The position numbers were made by a program, and so were the translations under genes. Source: Devosia sp. (GTDB lineage Bacteria > Pseudomonadota > Alphaproteobacteria > Rhizobiales > Devosiaceae). Taken from it: DNA of 64,000 nucleotides. The notes below the pieces were generated by a model. It had not been told where the DNA came from. It saw only the letters and a list, made by a program, of their open reading frames with translations, and did no database searches. This document shows, in pieces, positions 49,947-59,351 of the stretch. The stretch covers positions 1 to 64,000 of the forward strand of contig NZ_JAQGJV010000015.1 of the NCBI RefSeq assembly GCF_028290435.1, given 5' to 3'. Every line of letters begins with the position of its first letter. Position 1 is the stretch's first letter.

Positions 49947-50837
49947 ATGACGCGGAACGGGGCGCATGTCATTGTCGTGGGCAATGAGAAGGGTGGGTCG
50001 GGCAAGTCCACGACCGCTTTTCATCTGGCCGTTTACCTACTGCACCAGGGCCATACGGTCGCTACCATGGATGTGGATAGCCGGCAGCAGACGCTGACGC
50101 ACTACGTGCGTAACCGCCGCGACTGGGCCCGGAACAAGGGCCTGACGCTGCTGCATCCCATTCATTATCACCTGCCGCTGGCACGCGGGGATTCCATAAA
50201 GGAAAACCAGGGCGCCGAGTTCGACCTGTTCCGGCAGGCGATCGGGGACGTCGAGCATGAGGTGGATTTCCTCATCATCGATACGCCGGGTTTCGACACG
50301 CATATGACGCGGCTAGCGCATTGCCTGGCCGATACGCTGGTGACGCCGGTCAATGACAGCCTGATCGATATCAACGTGATGGCCCATATCGATCCGGTCA
50401 GCGGCGAACCGACCGAGATGAGCCATTATGCGCGGCTGGTGCAGCGGGCGCGTTCGGAGCGGATGGCGGTCGATGGCCAAAGCATCGACTGGGTGCTGGT
50501 GCGCAACCGCATTTCCATGTTGTCGTCGCGCAATACGCGGCAGGTGCAGACGCTGCTGGAGCGAATCGCGGCGCGGCTGGGGTGTCGGGTAGTGGACGGC
50601 ATCGCCGAGCGGGTGATTTTTCGCTCGCTGTTTCCGACGGGAATGACCGTGTTCGATACCCTTGATGACGAATTGCTGGGCGGGTTGCCCTCAATGTCGC
50701 ATATGAGCGCGCGGCAGGAATATCGCACTCTGGTGGCGGCGCTGCATTTGCCGATGCGCAAGCCGGGGCGGGCCGTAGATCTGACGGGCGATTCGGATTT
50801 GCAGGGCTTTGAAGAAATGCTGGGCAGCGAAATCTAG
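49947..50837 (+). CDS. MipZ/ParA-superfamily ATPase, copy 2 (tandem paralog)
   Basis: AHVIVVGNEKGGSGKSTTAFHLAVYLLHQGHTVATMDVDSRQQTLTHYVRNRRDW; co-linear with copy 1. Confidence 0.92.
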   Translation: MTRNGAHVIVVGNEKGGSGKSTTAFHLAVYLLHQGHTVATMDVDSRQQTLTHYVRNRRDWARNKGLTLLHPIHYHLPLARGDSIKENQGAEFDLFRQAIGDVEHEVDFLIIDTPGFDTHMTRLAHCLADTLVTPVNDSLIDINVMAHIDPVSGEPTEMSHYARLVQRARSERMAVDGQSIDWVLVRNRISMLSSRNTRQVQTLLERIAARLGCRVVDGIAERVIFRSLFPTGMTVFDTLDDELLGGLPSMSHMSARQEYRTLVAALHLPMRKPGRAVDLTGDSDLQGFEEMLGSEI

Positions 50838-51017
50838 GTTTCGAGCCATACAAAGAAATCCCTATCGGGGTCGCCCCGTTCAGGTTGCGGAAACCATCGC
50901 ACCATAGGATGAACATGCGGGTGGCCGTTTCGAGTGAAACGAGTCTGGCCGCTATTGTTCGAGTGACCGACCTGCCGGCTTCTAGCCGGTAGCGGCGCTG
51001 GACGAAGCGGAGCCCGG

Positions 51018-52241
51018 ATGGCCATCGACAACTTCACACTGGTGGCTGCATCGGGCGCGGTAATCTGCGTACTCGGTTTCGTGTTGTTTTACATGTGGCG
51101 CCAGGATCGCAGCGCGCCATGGTTCGGCTGGCTGGGACTGAGCTATGTGCTCGGAGCATCGGCGGCGATCCTGCTGGGGACGCGCGCCAGTGGCCCAACC
51201 TTCGTTAATACCGGCGTGGCCACCGCATTGCTGCTGCTGTGCTTCGGCTGCATGTGGACGGGCGCGCGGGCGTTCGAGCGCCGTAAGGCTGTGTGGTGGG
51301 CCTTGGTCATGGCTCCCGCGCTGTGGCTGTCCTCATTCCTCATTCCCGATTTCAGCAATATGCTGGGCCTTCGGGTGGTGATCGCCTCAATCCCGGCCTC
51401 GACCTTCCTGCTGCTGGGCGGCTTGGAACTCTGGCGCGGCCGGTTCGAAATTCTGCCATCACGCAAGGCAGCCATCGCATTTCACGTTAGTGCGGGACTA
51501 TTTTTTGCGTTCCGCATTGTCTCGGTGGGTGCTTTGCCGTTTCCGCTTGGCGGGCTGAGCATCCATCCACTGGCGACGGCGGCGTTTAATTTCATCACGT
51601 TCGTGCATGCGATGTTCCTCACGGTGCTGATGATCAGCATGACCAAGGAACGCCGCGAATCCACGCAGCGGACATTGGCGGAAAGCGATGCGCTGACGGG
51701 CTTGCCCAACCGGCGAGCCTTTGCCACCGAGGCCGAGCGGCTAATGCGCCGGCAGAAGTATAACCGAGCGCCGCTGGCGCTGCTGATTCTGGATCTGGAT
51801 CACTTCAAGTCGATCAATGACCGCTTTGGGCACGATGCCGGCGATCGTGTGCTGGTGGAATTCGGGGCGGTGCTCGACGGCGCTCTGCGTCGAGACGATT
51901 TCCGCTACCGCATGGGCGGCGAGGAATTCTGCTGCCTGCTGCCGGGGCTGACCATCCGCGAGGCGCAGGCGACTGCAGAGCGGATTTGCCAGGCGTTCCA
52001 GGCGACCACTGTGGAAGTGCTGGGCGGCTCCGTGCGTGGCACGGTCAGCATCGGCATTTCATCGACGGATATCTGCGGGTATGTGCTGGAAGACCTGCTC
52101 AACGAGGCCGATGCCGCGACCTACGAGGCCAAAGCCAGCGGGCGCAATCGCGCGGTGGTTGCAATTGCCAAGCCGATGGCGCCGGCAACGCCTTTGCTCG
52201 GCAATGTTACTGATATCAGGGTGGCCAAGCTGCGGGCCTAA
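51018..52241 (+). CDS. Diguanylate cyclase, membrane sensor plus GGDEF
   Basis: Multiple TM; DALTGLPNRRAF; RMGGEEFCCLLPG. Confidence 0.93.
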   Translation: MAIDNFTLVAASGAVICVLGFVLFYMWRQDRSAPWFGWLGLSYVLGASAAILLGTRASGPTFVNTGVATALLLLCFGCMWTGARAFERRKAVWWALVMAPALWLSSFLIPDFSNMLGLRVVIASIPASTFLLLGGLELWRGRFEILPSRKAAIAFHVSAGLFFAFRIVSVGALPFPLGGLSIHPLATAAFNFITFVHAMFLTVLMISMTKERRESTQRTLAESDALTGLPNRRAFATEAERLMRRQKYNRAPLALLILDLDHFKSINDRFGHDAGDRVLVEFGAVLDGALRRDDFRYRMGGEEFCCLLPGLTIREAQATAERICQAFQATTVEVLGGSVRGTVSIGISSTDICGYVLEDLLNEADAATYEAKASGRNRAVVAIAKPMAPATPLLGNVTDIRVAKLRA

Positions 52242-52945
52242 TCGGCCCAACTGCCGTGGGCATAGAGGCCGGTGAAGGTGACGTTCATGCCACCACAGGC
52301 GTTGTTGTCCGCGACGGCTAGATAGGGCCCCAGTTGCCACATGCGGACCGAGCAGCTGGTGGATGCCGGATCGTAGGGCAAGAGGGTCTCGTCATAGTCC
52401 TGGGTGAAGGCCACGCTGCCCTTCTTGGGTTGGACGGTGGCGACGATGCTGCCCTGGTTGACCCTGCCGCTGGAGACCCGCAGCGGATCGAACATGCCCC
52501 AGGTGGCTGTGCCGTCGATGGCGATCTTGCCTTCGGGAGCCCCCTTGATGACGATCTGCTGTTCGATGGAATAGCGCCACGAGCCGGTCCAGACCGCGCC
52601 GGAGTAATCGGCCGTAACCAGGGCCGATCTGGGCAGCAGGGCGCTGATGAGCATGTAGTTGGGGGCATCGCCCAGGATCGAGGCGCAGGCCATGTCGCCG
52701 ATCGTGCTGGTGACGATGACGACGGTGCCGGGATGTAATTGGCGGCTGACCGGCGCGCAGGCGTCGCCGCCTCGTGGGCAGCCCTCGATGGCCATGGGTT
52801 GCATGGTCAGCAGACCGGGGCCGGAGACCTGATAGGTTTTGGGATGCGGATTGTCGCCGCGCAGGTCGCTGAGGCCGTCGCAATCGGCGGCCATGGCGGG
52901 GCTAGCCAGCAGGCAGAGCAAGGCGGCGAGAGTGAGCTTGGACAT
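52238..52945 (-). CDS. Hypothetical secreted protein
   Basis: Signal peptide MSKLTLAALLCLLASPAMAA; 235 aa. Confidence 0.7.
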   Translation of the reverse strand: MSKLTLAALLCLLASPAMAADCDGLSDLRGDNPHPKTYQVSGPGLLTMQPMAIEGCPRGGDACAPVSRQLHPGTVVIVTSTIGDMACASILGDAPNYMLISALLPRSALVTADYSGAVWTGSWRYSIEQQIVIKGAPEGKIAIDGTATWGMFDPLRVSSGRVNQGSIVATVQPKKGSVAFTQDYDETLLPYDPASTSCSVRMWQLGPYLAVADNNACGGMNVTFTGLYAHGSWAD

Positions 52946-53004
52946 TGGCAGCCTCCGGTTGAGGGATGGCTAGCCCAAGCTGCGTGAACCGGGAATGAAG
53001 CGGT

Positions 53005-53274
53005 TCAGTCCTGGCCGAAGGTGAGATCGAGGGCGCGCTTGCCGCCGGGGGCGAAGACGTCGATCTCGATGGCCACGCGCGGCTGTACGACCCGGCGGGT
53101 CCGGGAGGAGAGGGCCAGCACGGCGGCCAGCAGCTCGCCGACGGTGCGGCGCTGATGCAGCAGGCGGGCGGAAATCCCGTCCATGGTGCGACGGCGCACC
53201 TTAGGATCGGGGGAGGCAAGCTTGGAACGGCCGACGAAATTGGCCAACTCGTTCAAGGCAGTACGTTCGCTCAT
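53005..53274 (-). CDS. Hypothetical protein, 89 aa
   Basis: MSERTALNELANFVGRSKLASPDPKVRRRTMDGIS...ALDLTFGQD; plausible codon usage. Confidence 0.55.
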   Translation of the reverse strand: MSERTALNELANFVGRSKLASPDPKVRRRTMDGISARLLHQRRTVGELLAAVLALSSRTRRVVQPRVAIEIDVFAPGGKRALDLTFGQD

Positions 53275-53404
53275 TGGGCTACTCCAAACACAGGCACCAA
53301 TTTGCTTCCCTATCGGCCGAACATTTGACGCCCATACACGGCGCGTCCGGCTCATTGTCGTTTCAATCGCCGCAGCGGCAGGTCCGCTACGGTTGGGCTG
53401 GCGA

Positions 53405-54979
53405 TCAGCCCTGCATTGCCAGGCAGGAGAGGTTCTGCTGCTTGAGGCGGTTGCACATGTCGGTCGCGGCATCGCGGCCACCGAAGCCGACGAAGCGGGC
53501 GCGGTAGAACACTTTGCCGTTCTTTTCGAAGCGTTCGACGTAGGAGCGGAAATCGCCAAGGGTGGCGACCTTGCCGGCGGCATCGGTCAGCATGCCCTGG
53601 GCATTGGACTCGGATGGGGCGGCGCCGATCTGGACGATCCAGCCACCGGGCGGCACGGCTGCCTTGTTGTCATTGGCGGCGGTGCCGATGGAACCGCTGG
53701 TCAACAGATCGACAGGCTGGCCCTCGGCGCCAACGCCGACGGGCGGCAGCAGCGGCGCGGACGGAGCGGTCTGCCCGAGCGCAGCCGGCGGCGCGCCAAG
53801 GCTATAGGTATCGCTGAGCCAGGCGCCGATGACGTCCTGGCTGGGATATTCGGGCGATGGCGCCTGGCTCGGCGCAGCGAGCGTGTTGGCGGCCTGGACG
53901 GCCGGCTGCAGGCCCAGATCGGCGGGCATGGGAGCGGGCTGCGGCGCGACGCTGGCGAGGGTGACTTCGGGCACGGCCTGCTGGAACGGCACTTGCTGGG
54001 GCTGGGCACCGTTGCCGGCAACGAGCTGAGCCAGGCGGAAGCCAGGCAGGGGCATGGGCATGACAAAGGTGCCGGCGGCGGGCGTCTCGGCGGGCGATTG
54101 CGCCACGGCGACCTGGATATTGCCCTGGCGGCCGGGTTGCGGGATCATTGCGGTTTGCAGATAATTGCCTTGGCGGCCTTTCGGCAGATAGGTGGCGACC
54201 AGTTCGCGCACCTTCTGGTCGCGGGCGCCGCCGCTGTTAAAGCCGAAGGCGACGACGACGATATGGCGATTATCCTTGCGGGCGGCGGTCAGCAGGTTGG
54301 AGCCGGCGGCATTGATATAGCCGGTCTTGATGCCGTCGACGGCGTCCATGTAGCCCAGCACGCGGTTATGGTTGCCATACGTGCGGCGGCCATAGCTGAA
54401 GCTGCGGGTCTGGAAGAATTCGTAATAGTTGGAAAAGTGCTGATAGATGGCGATGCCGAGAACGGCCTGGTCGCGCACTGTGGTGAGCTGGCCGCCATCG
54501 GGCAGGCCCGAGGCATTGCGGTAGGTGGTGTTGCGCATGCCGAGCGCGCGGGCAGTTGCCGTCATGCGCTGGGCGAATTTTTCTTCCGAGCCGGAAATGT
54601 GCTCGGCGATCACGCGGGCCATGTCATTGGCCGACAAGGTGACGATGGCCTTGATGGCGTCTTCCACCGAAATGGTAGCGCCGGCGCGCAGGCCCAGCTT
54701 GGTTGGCTCGGCAGCGGCGGCATGGCGCGACACGGTCATCTTGGTGGTCAGGCTCAGGTTACCGGCCGACAGTTCTTGGAACAGGATGTAGAGCGTCATC
54801 ACCTTGGTGATCGAGGCGGGATAGCGCTTGGAGTCAGCGGCTTCCTCGTACATGACCTTGCCGGATTTGGCGTCGACCACGATGCCAGCATATTTACGAA
54901 GATTTTCAATGGCCTGAGCCGGCGCGACCATGGGCGCCAGGATGGCGAAGGACACAAGGACTGCGGCAAGGGTGCGCAT
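53405..54979 (-). CDS. D-alanyl-D-alanine carboxypeptidase with C-terminal SPOR domain
   Basis: RYPASITKVMTLYILF SxxK; SANDMA; KTGYINAAGSN; C-terminal SPOR-like GGWIVQIGAAPSESNAQGML...FGGRDAATDMCNRLKQ. Confidence 0.93.
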   Translation of the reverse strand: MRTLAAVLVSFAILAPMVAPAQAIENLRKYAGIVVDAKSGKVMYEEAADSKRYPASITKVMTLYILFQELSAGNLSLTTKMTVSRHAAAAEPTKLGLRAGATISVEDAIKAIVTLSANDMARVIAEHISGSEEKFAQRMTATARALGMRNTTYRNASGLPDGGQLTTVRDQAVLGIAIYQHFSNYYEFFQTRSFSYGRRTYGNHNRVLGYMDAVDGIKTGYINAAGSNLLTAARKDNRHIVVVAFGFNSGGARDQKVRELVATYLPKGRQGNYLQTAMIPQPGRQGNIQVAVAQSPAETPAAGTFVMPMPLPGFRLAQLVAGNGAQPQQVPFQQAVPEVTLASVAPQPAPMPADLGLQPAVQAANTLAAPSQAPSPEYPSQDVIGAWLSDTYSLGAPPAALGQTAPSAPLLPPVGVGAEGQPVDLLTSGSIGTAANDNKAAVPPGGWIVQIGAAPSESNAQGMLTDAAGKVATLGDFRSYVERFEKNGKVFYRARFVGFGGRDAATDMCNRLKQQNLSCLAMQG

Positions 54980-55219
54980 AAGAACTGCGCGCCAAGGGGA
55001 TTTCGCCTGGGAAGCCACCCGGTACTCCAACATAACTCTCGGGCGCGAACACCGCCCGTACACAATTTACAAAGCCGGAGGCCTGACGATGCCCCCATCC
55101 GCCAATTCACCCGTTACTGGCGCAATCTAGCGACAGCGCGTTACGAATCCGTAAAATGCGAACGATTTGGGTGAGAGTGTGATCGAGAGGCAGCTAATGT
55201 GCAGAGACGAGCGGGAAGA

Positions 55220-55870
55220 ATGGACATGAAGCTTTATACCCGGGCGCAGAATTCGGCTGGGGAGCGGGTGCGTATCGCGCTCAACCTCAAGGGCATCGCC
55301 TATGAGTATGTGGCGGTGTCGACGCTTGGGCCCGGCGAGTATGCGCGGATTAATCCGCAGGCCCTGATGCCGGCTCTGGAGGTCCATGGGCGCGTCATCA
55401 CGCAGTCGGCGGCGATCCTCAACTATCTAGAGGCGGCCTTTCCCGAACGGGCGCTGCTGCCGGCCGATCTGGTGGTGCGGGCGCAGGCGATCGCCTTTGG
55501 TTCCGTGGTTGCCGCAGAGATGCACGCGCTGACGGTGCAGCGGGTGCGGCGGTTCCTGAGCAGTAACATGGGCACCGACGAAGCCCAGGTGCAGCAATGG
55601 GTGGCCCATTGGCTGGGGCTGGGCTTTGCCACGCTGGAGGGATTGCTGGCGGCACGATCGGCCGATTGGCCTTTTTGCTTCGGTGAAGAGCCGGGTTGGG
55701 CGGATCTATTCATGGTTCCGCAGGTGGCTAACGGTCGCCGGCTCGGAATCGATCTGACGGATTACCAGCGCGTGACGGAAATCGCCGATCGGTGTCGCCA
55801 GCTCGAACCATTCCGTCTGGCCGAGCCGCAAATGCAGCCCGACTATCCTGGCGAGCCCGTGCCACGCTGA
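55220..55870 (+). CDS. Glutathione S-transferase family, maleylacetoacetate isomerase-like
   Basis: [43 protein letters not shown]. Confidence 0.88.
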   Translation: MDMKLYTRAQNSAGERVRIALNLKGIAYEYVAVSTLGPGEYARINPQALMPALEVHGRVITQSAAILNYLEAAFPERALLPADLVVRAQAIAFGSVVAAEMHALTVQRVRRFLSSNMGTDEAQVQQWVAHWLGLGFATLEGLLAARSADWPFCFGEEPGWADLFMVPQVANGRRLGIDLTDYQRVTEIADRCRQLEPFRLAEPQMQPDYPGEPVPR

Positions 55871-55872
55871 TA

Positions 55873-55896
55873 AACGCCCGATTTCCGGGCGTTTTT
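55873..55896 (+). terminator. Rho-independent terminator
   Basis: AACGCCCGATTTCCGGGCGTTTTT. Confidence 0.9.
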
Positions 55897-56001
55897 GCCG
55901 GTCACGAATTAGAGAAGGATTGGCCCTTAACACCGGCTGGATTTTGCCTACATAATGGGTCCACCACGCTGCTTCGTTTCTCCCACGACAGATGTATTGC
56001 C

Positions 56002-56427
56002 ATGACGCCATCAAGCCTTTTCGCCCAGAATCCCGAAGTGGACGCCGCCCTGCGGTTGTCCGCGGTTCCCGCCTGGGCTGGGCCGAAGGACGACGACGGC
56101 GGCAAGGGCGCTGGCGGGGGCGGAGTGGGCGGCACCGAAACCGGAACCGCGACCAAAACGCGGACCAAGACCAAGCGGCCGAACCTGTATCGAGTGCTGC
56201 TGCTGAACGACGATTACACGCCGATGGAATTCGTCGTTCTGGTCCTGCAGGACGTCTTCAACAAATCGCGTGAAGAGGCCATGCAGATCATGATGCACGT
56301 TCACCAAAAGGGGGTGGGTGAATGCGGCGTCTTTCCATACGAGGTCGCCGAAACCAAGGTGACGCGCGTCATGGATACTGCACGCAAAAACCAGCATCCG
56401 CTGCAATGCGTGATGGAAAAGCAATAG
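56002..56427 (+). CDS. clpS: ATP-dependent Clp protease adaptor ClpS
   Basis: [58 protein letters not shown]. Confidence 0.95.
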   Translation: MTPSSLFAQNPEVDAALRLSAVPAWAGPKDDDGGKGAGGGGVGGTETGTATKTRTKTKRPNLYRVLLLNDDYTPMEFVVLVLQDVFNKSREEAMQIMMHVHQKGVGECGVFPYEVAETKVTRVMDTARKNQHPLQCVMEKQ

Positions 56428-56436
56428 GAACATCAG

Positions 56437-58791
56437 ATGCCCTCATTTTCTCGCGGACTTGAAAAGGCTCTGCATCAGGCGATGAACCTGGCGCGTGAGC
56501 GCAACCATGAGTTCGCAACCCTCGAGCACCTGCTGCTCGCCCTCACCGACGACCGGGAGACCATTGCGGTGCTCACCGGTTGCGATGTCGATGTCGATGC
56601 GCTCAAGAGCGATCTTGAAGATTTCATCAATGAAGAGCTGGACAGCCTGATCGTGGCCAATGGCCAGGACGCGCGGCCGACCGCCGCGTTCCAGCGCGTG
56701 ATCCAGCGCGCTGTCATCCATGTCCAATCCTCGGGCCGCGAAGAAGTGACGGGCGCCAATGTGCTCGTCGCTATTTTCGCCGAGCGCGAGAGCCATGCTG
56801 CATACTTCCTCGAACAGCAGGACATGAGCCGGCTGGACGCGGTCAATTTCATCAGCCACGGCATTACCAAATCGGGTGCCAGCGAGGAACGCAAAGTGCG
56901 CGGAGCCGAGGACGGCAGTGAAGGCAATGGCGAAGGCGGAAGTGGCCGCGGCGAGAACGCCAAGAGCTCGGCTTTGGCCGATTTCTGCGTCGATCTCAAT
57001 GCCAAGGCGCGAGCCGGCAAGATCGACCCGCTGATCGGCCGCGATGCCGAACTGCGGCGGACCATCCAGATTCTGTGCCGCCGTTCCAAGAACAACCCGA
57101 TCTATGTGGGTGACGCTGGCGTCGGTAAGACGGCTATCGCCGAGGGTCTTGCGCGCAAGATCGTCGAAGGCGACGTGCCCGAAGTGCTCAAGGAAGCGGT
57201 GATCTATTCGCTCGATATGGGCTCGCTGCTGGCCGGCACCCGTTATCGCGGCGACTTCGAGGAACGCCTCAAGGCGGTGATGAAGGAGCTGGAAAAGCTC
57301 CCCAATTCCGTGCTGTTCATCGACGAAATCCACACCATGATCGGTGCGGGCGCGACCTCCGGCGGCGCGCTCGATGCTTCGAACCTGCTCAAGCCGGCAT
57401 TGGCGAGCGGCGCGATCCGTTGCATCGGCTCGACCACCTATAAGGAATATCGCCAGTTCTTCGAGAAGGATCGGGCGCTGGTGCGTCGCTTCCAGAAGAT
57501 CGACGTCAATGAGCCGTCGATCCCGGATGCGATCGAGATCGTGAAGGGCCTTCGTCCTTATTTCGAAGAGTTCCACAAGATCAAGTACACCGACGAAGCA
57601 TTGACCGCCGCTGTCGAGCTTTCGGCGCGTTACATCAACGACCGCAAGCTGCCGGACAAGGCCATCGACGTGCTCGACGAGACCGGCGCCAGCCAGATGC
57701 TGCTCAAGGCAGAGGACCGCAAGAAGGTCATCGACGTTGAGGACATCGAAGCGACCATCGCCACGATTGCTCGCATTCCGCCAAAATCGGTGTCCAAGTC
57801 GGATTCCGAGATGCTGCGGAGTCTCGAATCCAACTTGCGCACCGTGGTGTTCGGGCAGGACGTGGCGATAACCTCGCTGGCATCAGCGATCAAGCTGGCG
57901 CGTGCTGGCCTGCGCGAACCGGAAAAGCCAATTGGCTCGTACCTCTTCACCGGCCCGACCGGTGTCGGCAAGACCGAAGTCGCCAAGCAACTCGCCGATA
58001 CGCTCGGTGTGGAACTGCTGCGGTTCGACATGTCCGAATATATGGAGCGGCATACCGTGTCGCGCCTGATCGGCGCGCCTCCGGGCTATGTCGGGTTCGA
58101 CCAAGGTGGCTTGCTGACCGATGGCGTGGACCAGCATCCGCATTGCGTGGTGCTGCTCGATGAAATCGAGAAGGCGCATCCGGATCTCTACAACATCCTG
58201 TTGCAGGTGATGGATCACGGCAAGCTGACCGACCACAACGGCAAGCAGGTGGATTTCCGCAATGTCATCCTGATCATGACCTCCAATGCCGGGGCCATGG
58301 ACTTGCAGAAGAGCCCGATCGGGTTCGGCCGCAAGCGCGAGCAGGGCGACGACGAAGAGGCGATTAACCGCCTGTTCACGCCGGAGTTTCGCAATCGTCT
58401 GGATGCGATCATCTCGTTCGCTCCGCTGCCGCGCGAAGTTGTGCGTCGCGTGGTCGAGAAGTTCGTGCTGCAGCTTGAAGGCCAGTTGGCCGAGCGTGGC
58501 GTGACCATCAACCTGACGCCGGAAGCTGCCGATTGGCTGGCCGAGCACGGCTATGACGAACGCATGGGCGCCCGCCCACTGGGCCGAGTGATCCAGGAAT
58601 ACGTCAAGAAGCCACTGGCAGAGCAGGTGTTGTTTGGCGAGCTAGTGAACGGTGGTTCGGTAACGGTTGCCGTTGTCGGCGAAGGCTCCGAGGCCAAGCT
58701 GGAACTGGTGGCAGTGCCGCCGCGTCCAGCCAAGCCGAAGGCCCTGCCGCGCCCGAAGAAGAGCAAGGCGACTGTCGAAAAAGACAACTAA
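56437..58791 (+). CDS. clpA: ATP-dependent Clp protease ATP-binding subunit ClpA
   Basis: 784 aa; two AAA modules (GDAGVGKTAIAEGLA; GPTGVGKTEVAKQLA). Confidence 0.98.
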   Translation: MPSFSRGLEKALHQAMNLARERNHEFATLEHLLLALTDDRETIAVLTGCDVDVDALKSDLEDFINEELDSLIVANGQDARPTAAFQRVIQRAVIHVQSSGREEVTGANVLVAIFAERESHAAYFLEQQDMSRLDAVNFISHGITKSGASEERKVRGAEDGSEGNGEGGSGRGENAKSSALADFCVDLNAKARAGKIDPLIGRDAELRRTIQILCRRSKNNPIYVGDAGVGKTAIAEGLARKIVEGDVPEVLKEAVIYSLDMGSLLAGTRYRGDFEERLKAVMKELEKLPNSVLFIDEIHTMIGAGATSGGALDASNLLKPALASGAIRCIGSTTYKEYRQFFEKDRALVRRFQKIDVNEPSIPDAIEIVKGLRPYFEEFHKIKYTDEALTAAVELSARYINDRKLPDKAIDVLDETGASQMLLKAEDRKKVIDVEDIEATIATIARIPPKSVSKSDSEMLRSLESNLRTVVFGQDVAITSLASAIKLARAGLREPEKPIGSYLFTGPTGVGKTEVAKQLADTLGVELLRFDMSEYMERHTVSRLIGAPPGYVGFDQGGLLTDGVDQHPHCVVLLDEIEKAHPDLYNILLQVMDHGKLTDHNGKQVDFRNVILIMTSNAGAMDLQKSPIGFGRKREQGDDEEAINRLFTPEFRNRLDAIISFAPLPREVVRRVVEKFVLQLEGQLAERGVTINLTPEAADWLAEHGYDERMGARPLGRVIQEYVKKPLAEQVLFGELVNGGSVTVAVVGEGSEAKLELVAVPPRPAKPKALPRPKKSKATVEKDN

Positions 58792-58814
58792 GCGCAAGCT
58801 TGGAGAGAATGCGG

Positions 58815-58840
58815 AAGGCCGGGAGCGATCCCGGCCTTTT
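58815..58840 (+). terminator. Rho-independent terminator after clpA
   Basis: AAGGCCGGGA-GCGA-TCCCGGCCTTTT. Confidence 0.92.
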
Positions 58841-58903
58841 GTTTTTGGGATTTAAGGCTCGTGCCTAGCCCTATGCATCCTCACCTACCGTTCTTTCCTT
58901 CTT

Positions 58904-58983
58904 CTTCCCGAGGACTTGATCCGCGGCCTCTGGCCGCTTGCACCGTGTTGAGAGCGGCCCGCGGGTCAAGCCCGCGGGAAGGA
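58904..58983. repeat. Dispersed inverted repeat family B, copy 3
   Basis: TTCCCGAGGACTTGATCCGCGGCC...GAGAGCGGCCCGCGGGTCAAGCCCGCGGGAAGGAAG. Confidence 0.8.
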
Positions 58984-59029
58984 AGTGAAGTGGTTCAGTG
59001 CCTAAGGCCTAATGCGCGTCGTGGTGCTT

Positions 59030-59284
59030 CTAGATGAACGTCGGTGGGTTGGTTTCCGGCTGTTCGGCAAGCGCCTCTAGCCGGTCCAGGGTCACACCAA
59101 CCTGGTGGGCGACAGCGAGGTTGAAATCGTCATCTGGCCCGGTGGTTTCGTATTCGCGCAGGGCCTCGGGGATCAGCCCGGCCTCGGCGGCGAATTCCTC
59201 AAGGCTGAAGCCGAGGGCGATACGGCGATTATGGTCGCCTTTCGGCGATCGCTCGTCATCGTAGACTGGTTCGGTCATGGTCAT
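59030..59284 (-). CDS. Small HTH (XRE-like) domain protein
   Basis: RRIALGFSLEEFAAEAGLIPEALREYET resembles XRE helix-turn-helix. Confidence 0.65.
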   Translation of the reverse strand: MTMTEPVYDDERSPKGDHNRRIALGFSLEEFAAEAGLIPEALREYETTGPDDDFNLAVAHQVGVTLDRLEALAEQPETNPPTFI

Positions 59285-59351
59285 CTCCTCGTGCGACGTG
59301 GTGAGGAGATAAGCCGGCGGCAGGCAAAAAGTTCAACTGTGGAGCGTGAGG

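Noticed and set aside
53183-55174. 663-aa plus-strand ORF
   Set aside because: Antisense to the carboxypeptidase; Gly/Asp-rich artefact
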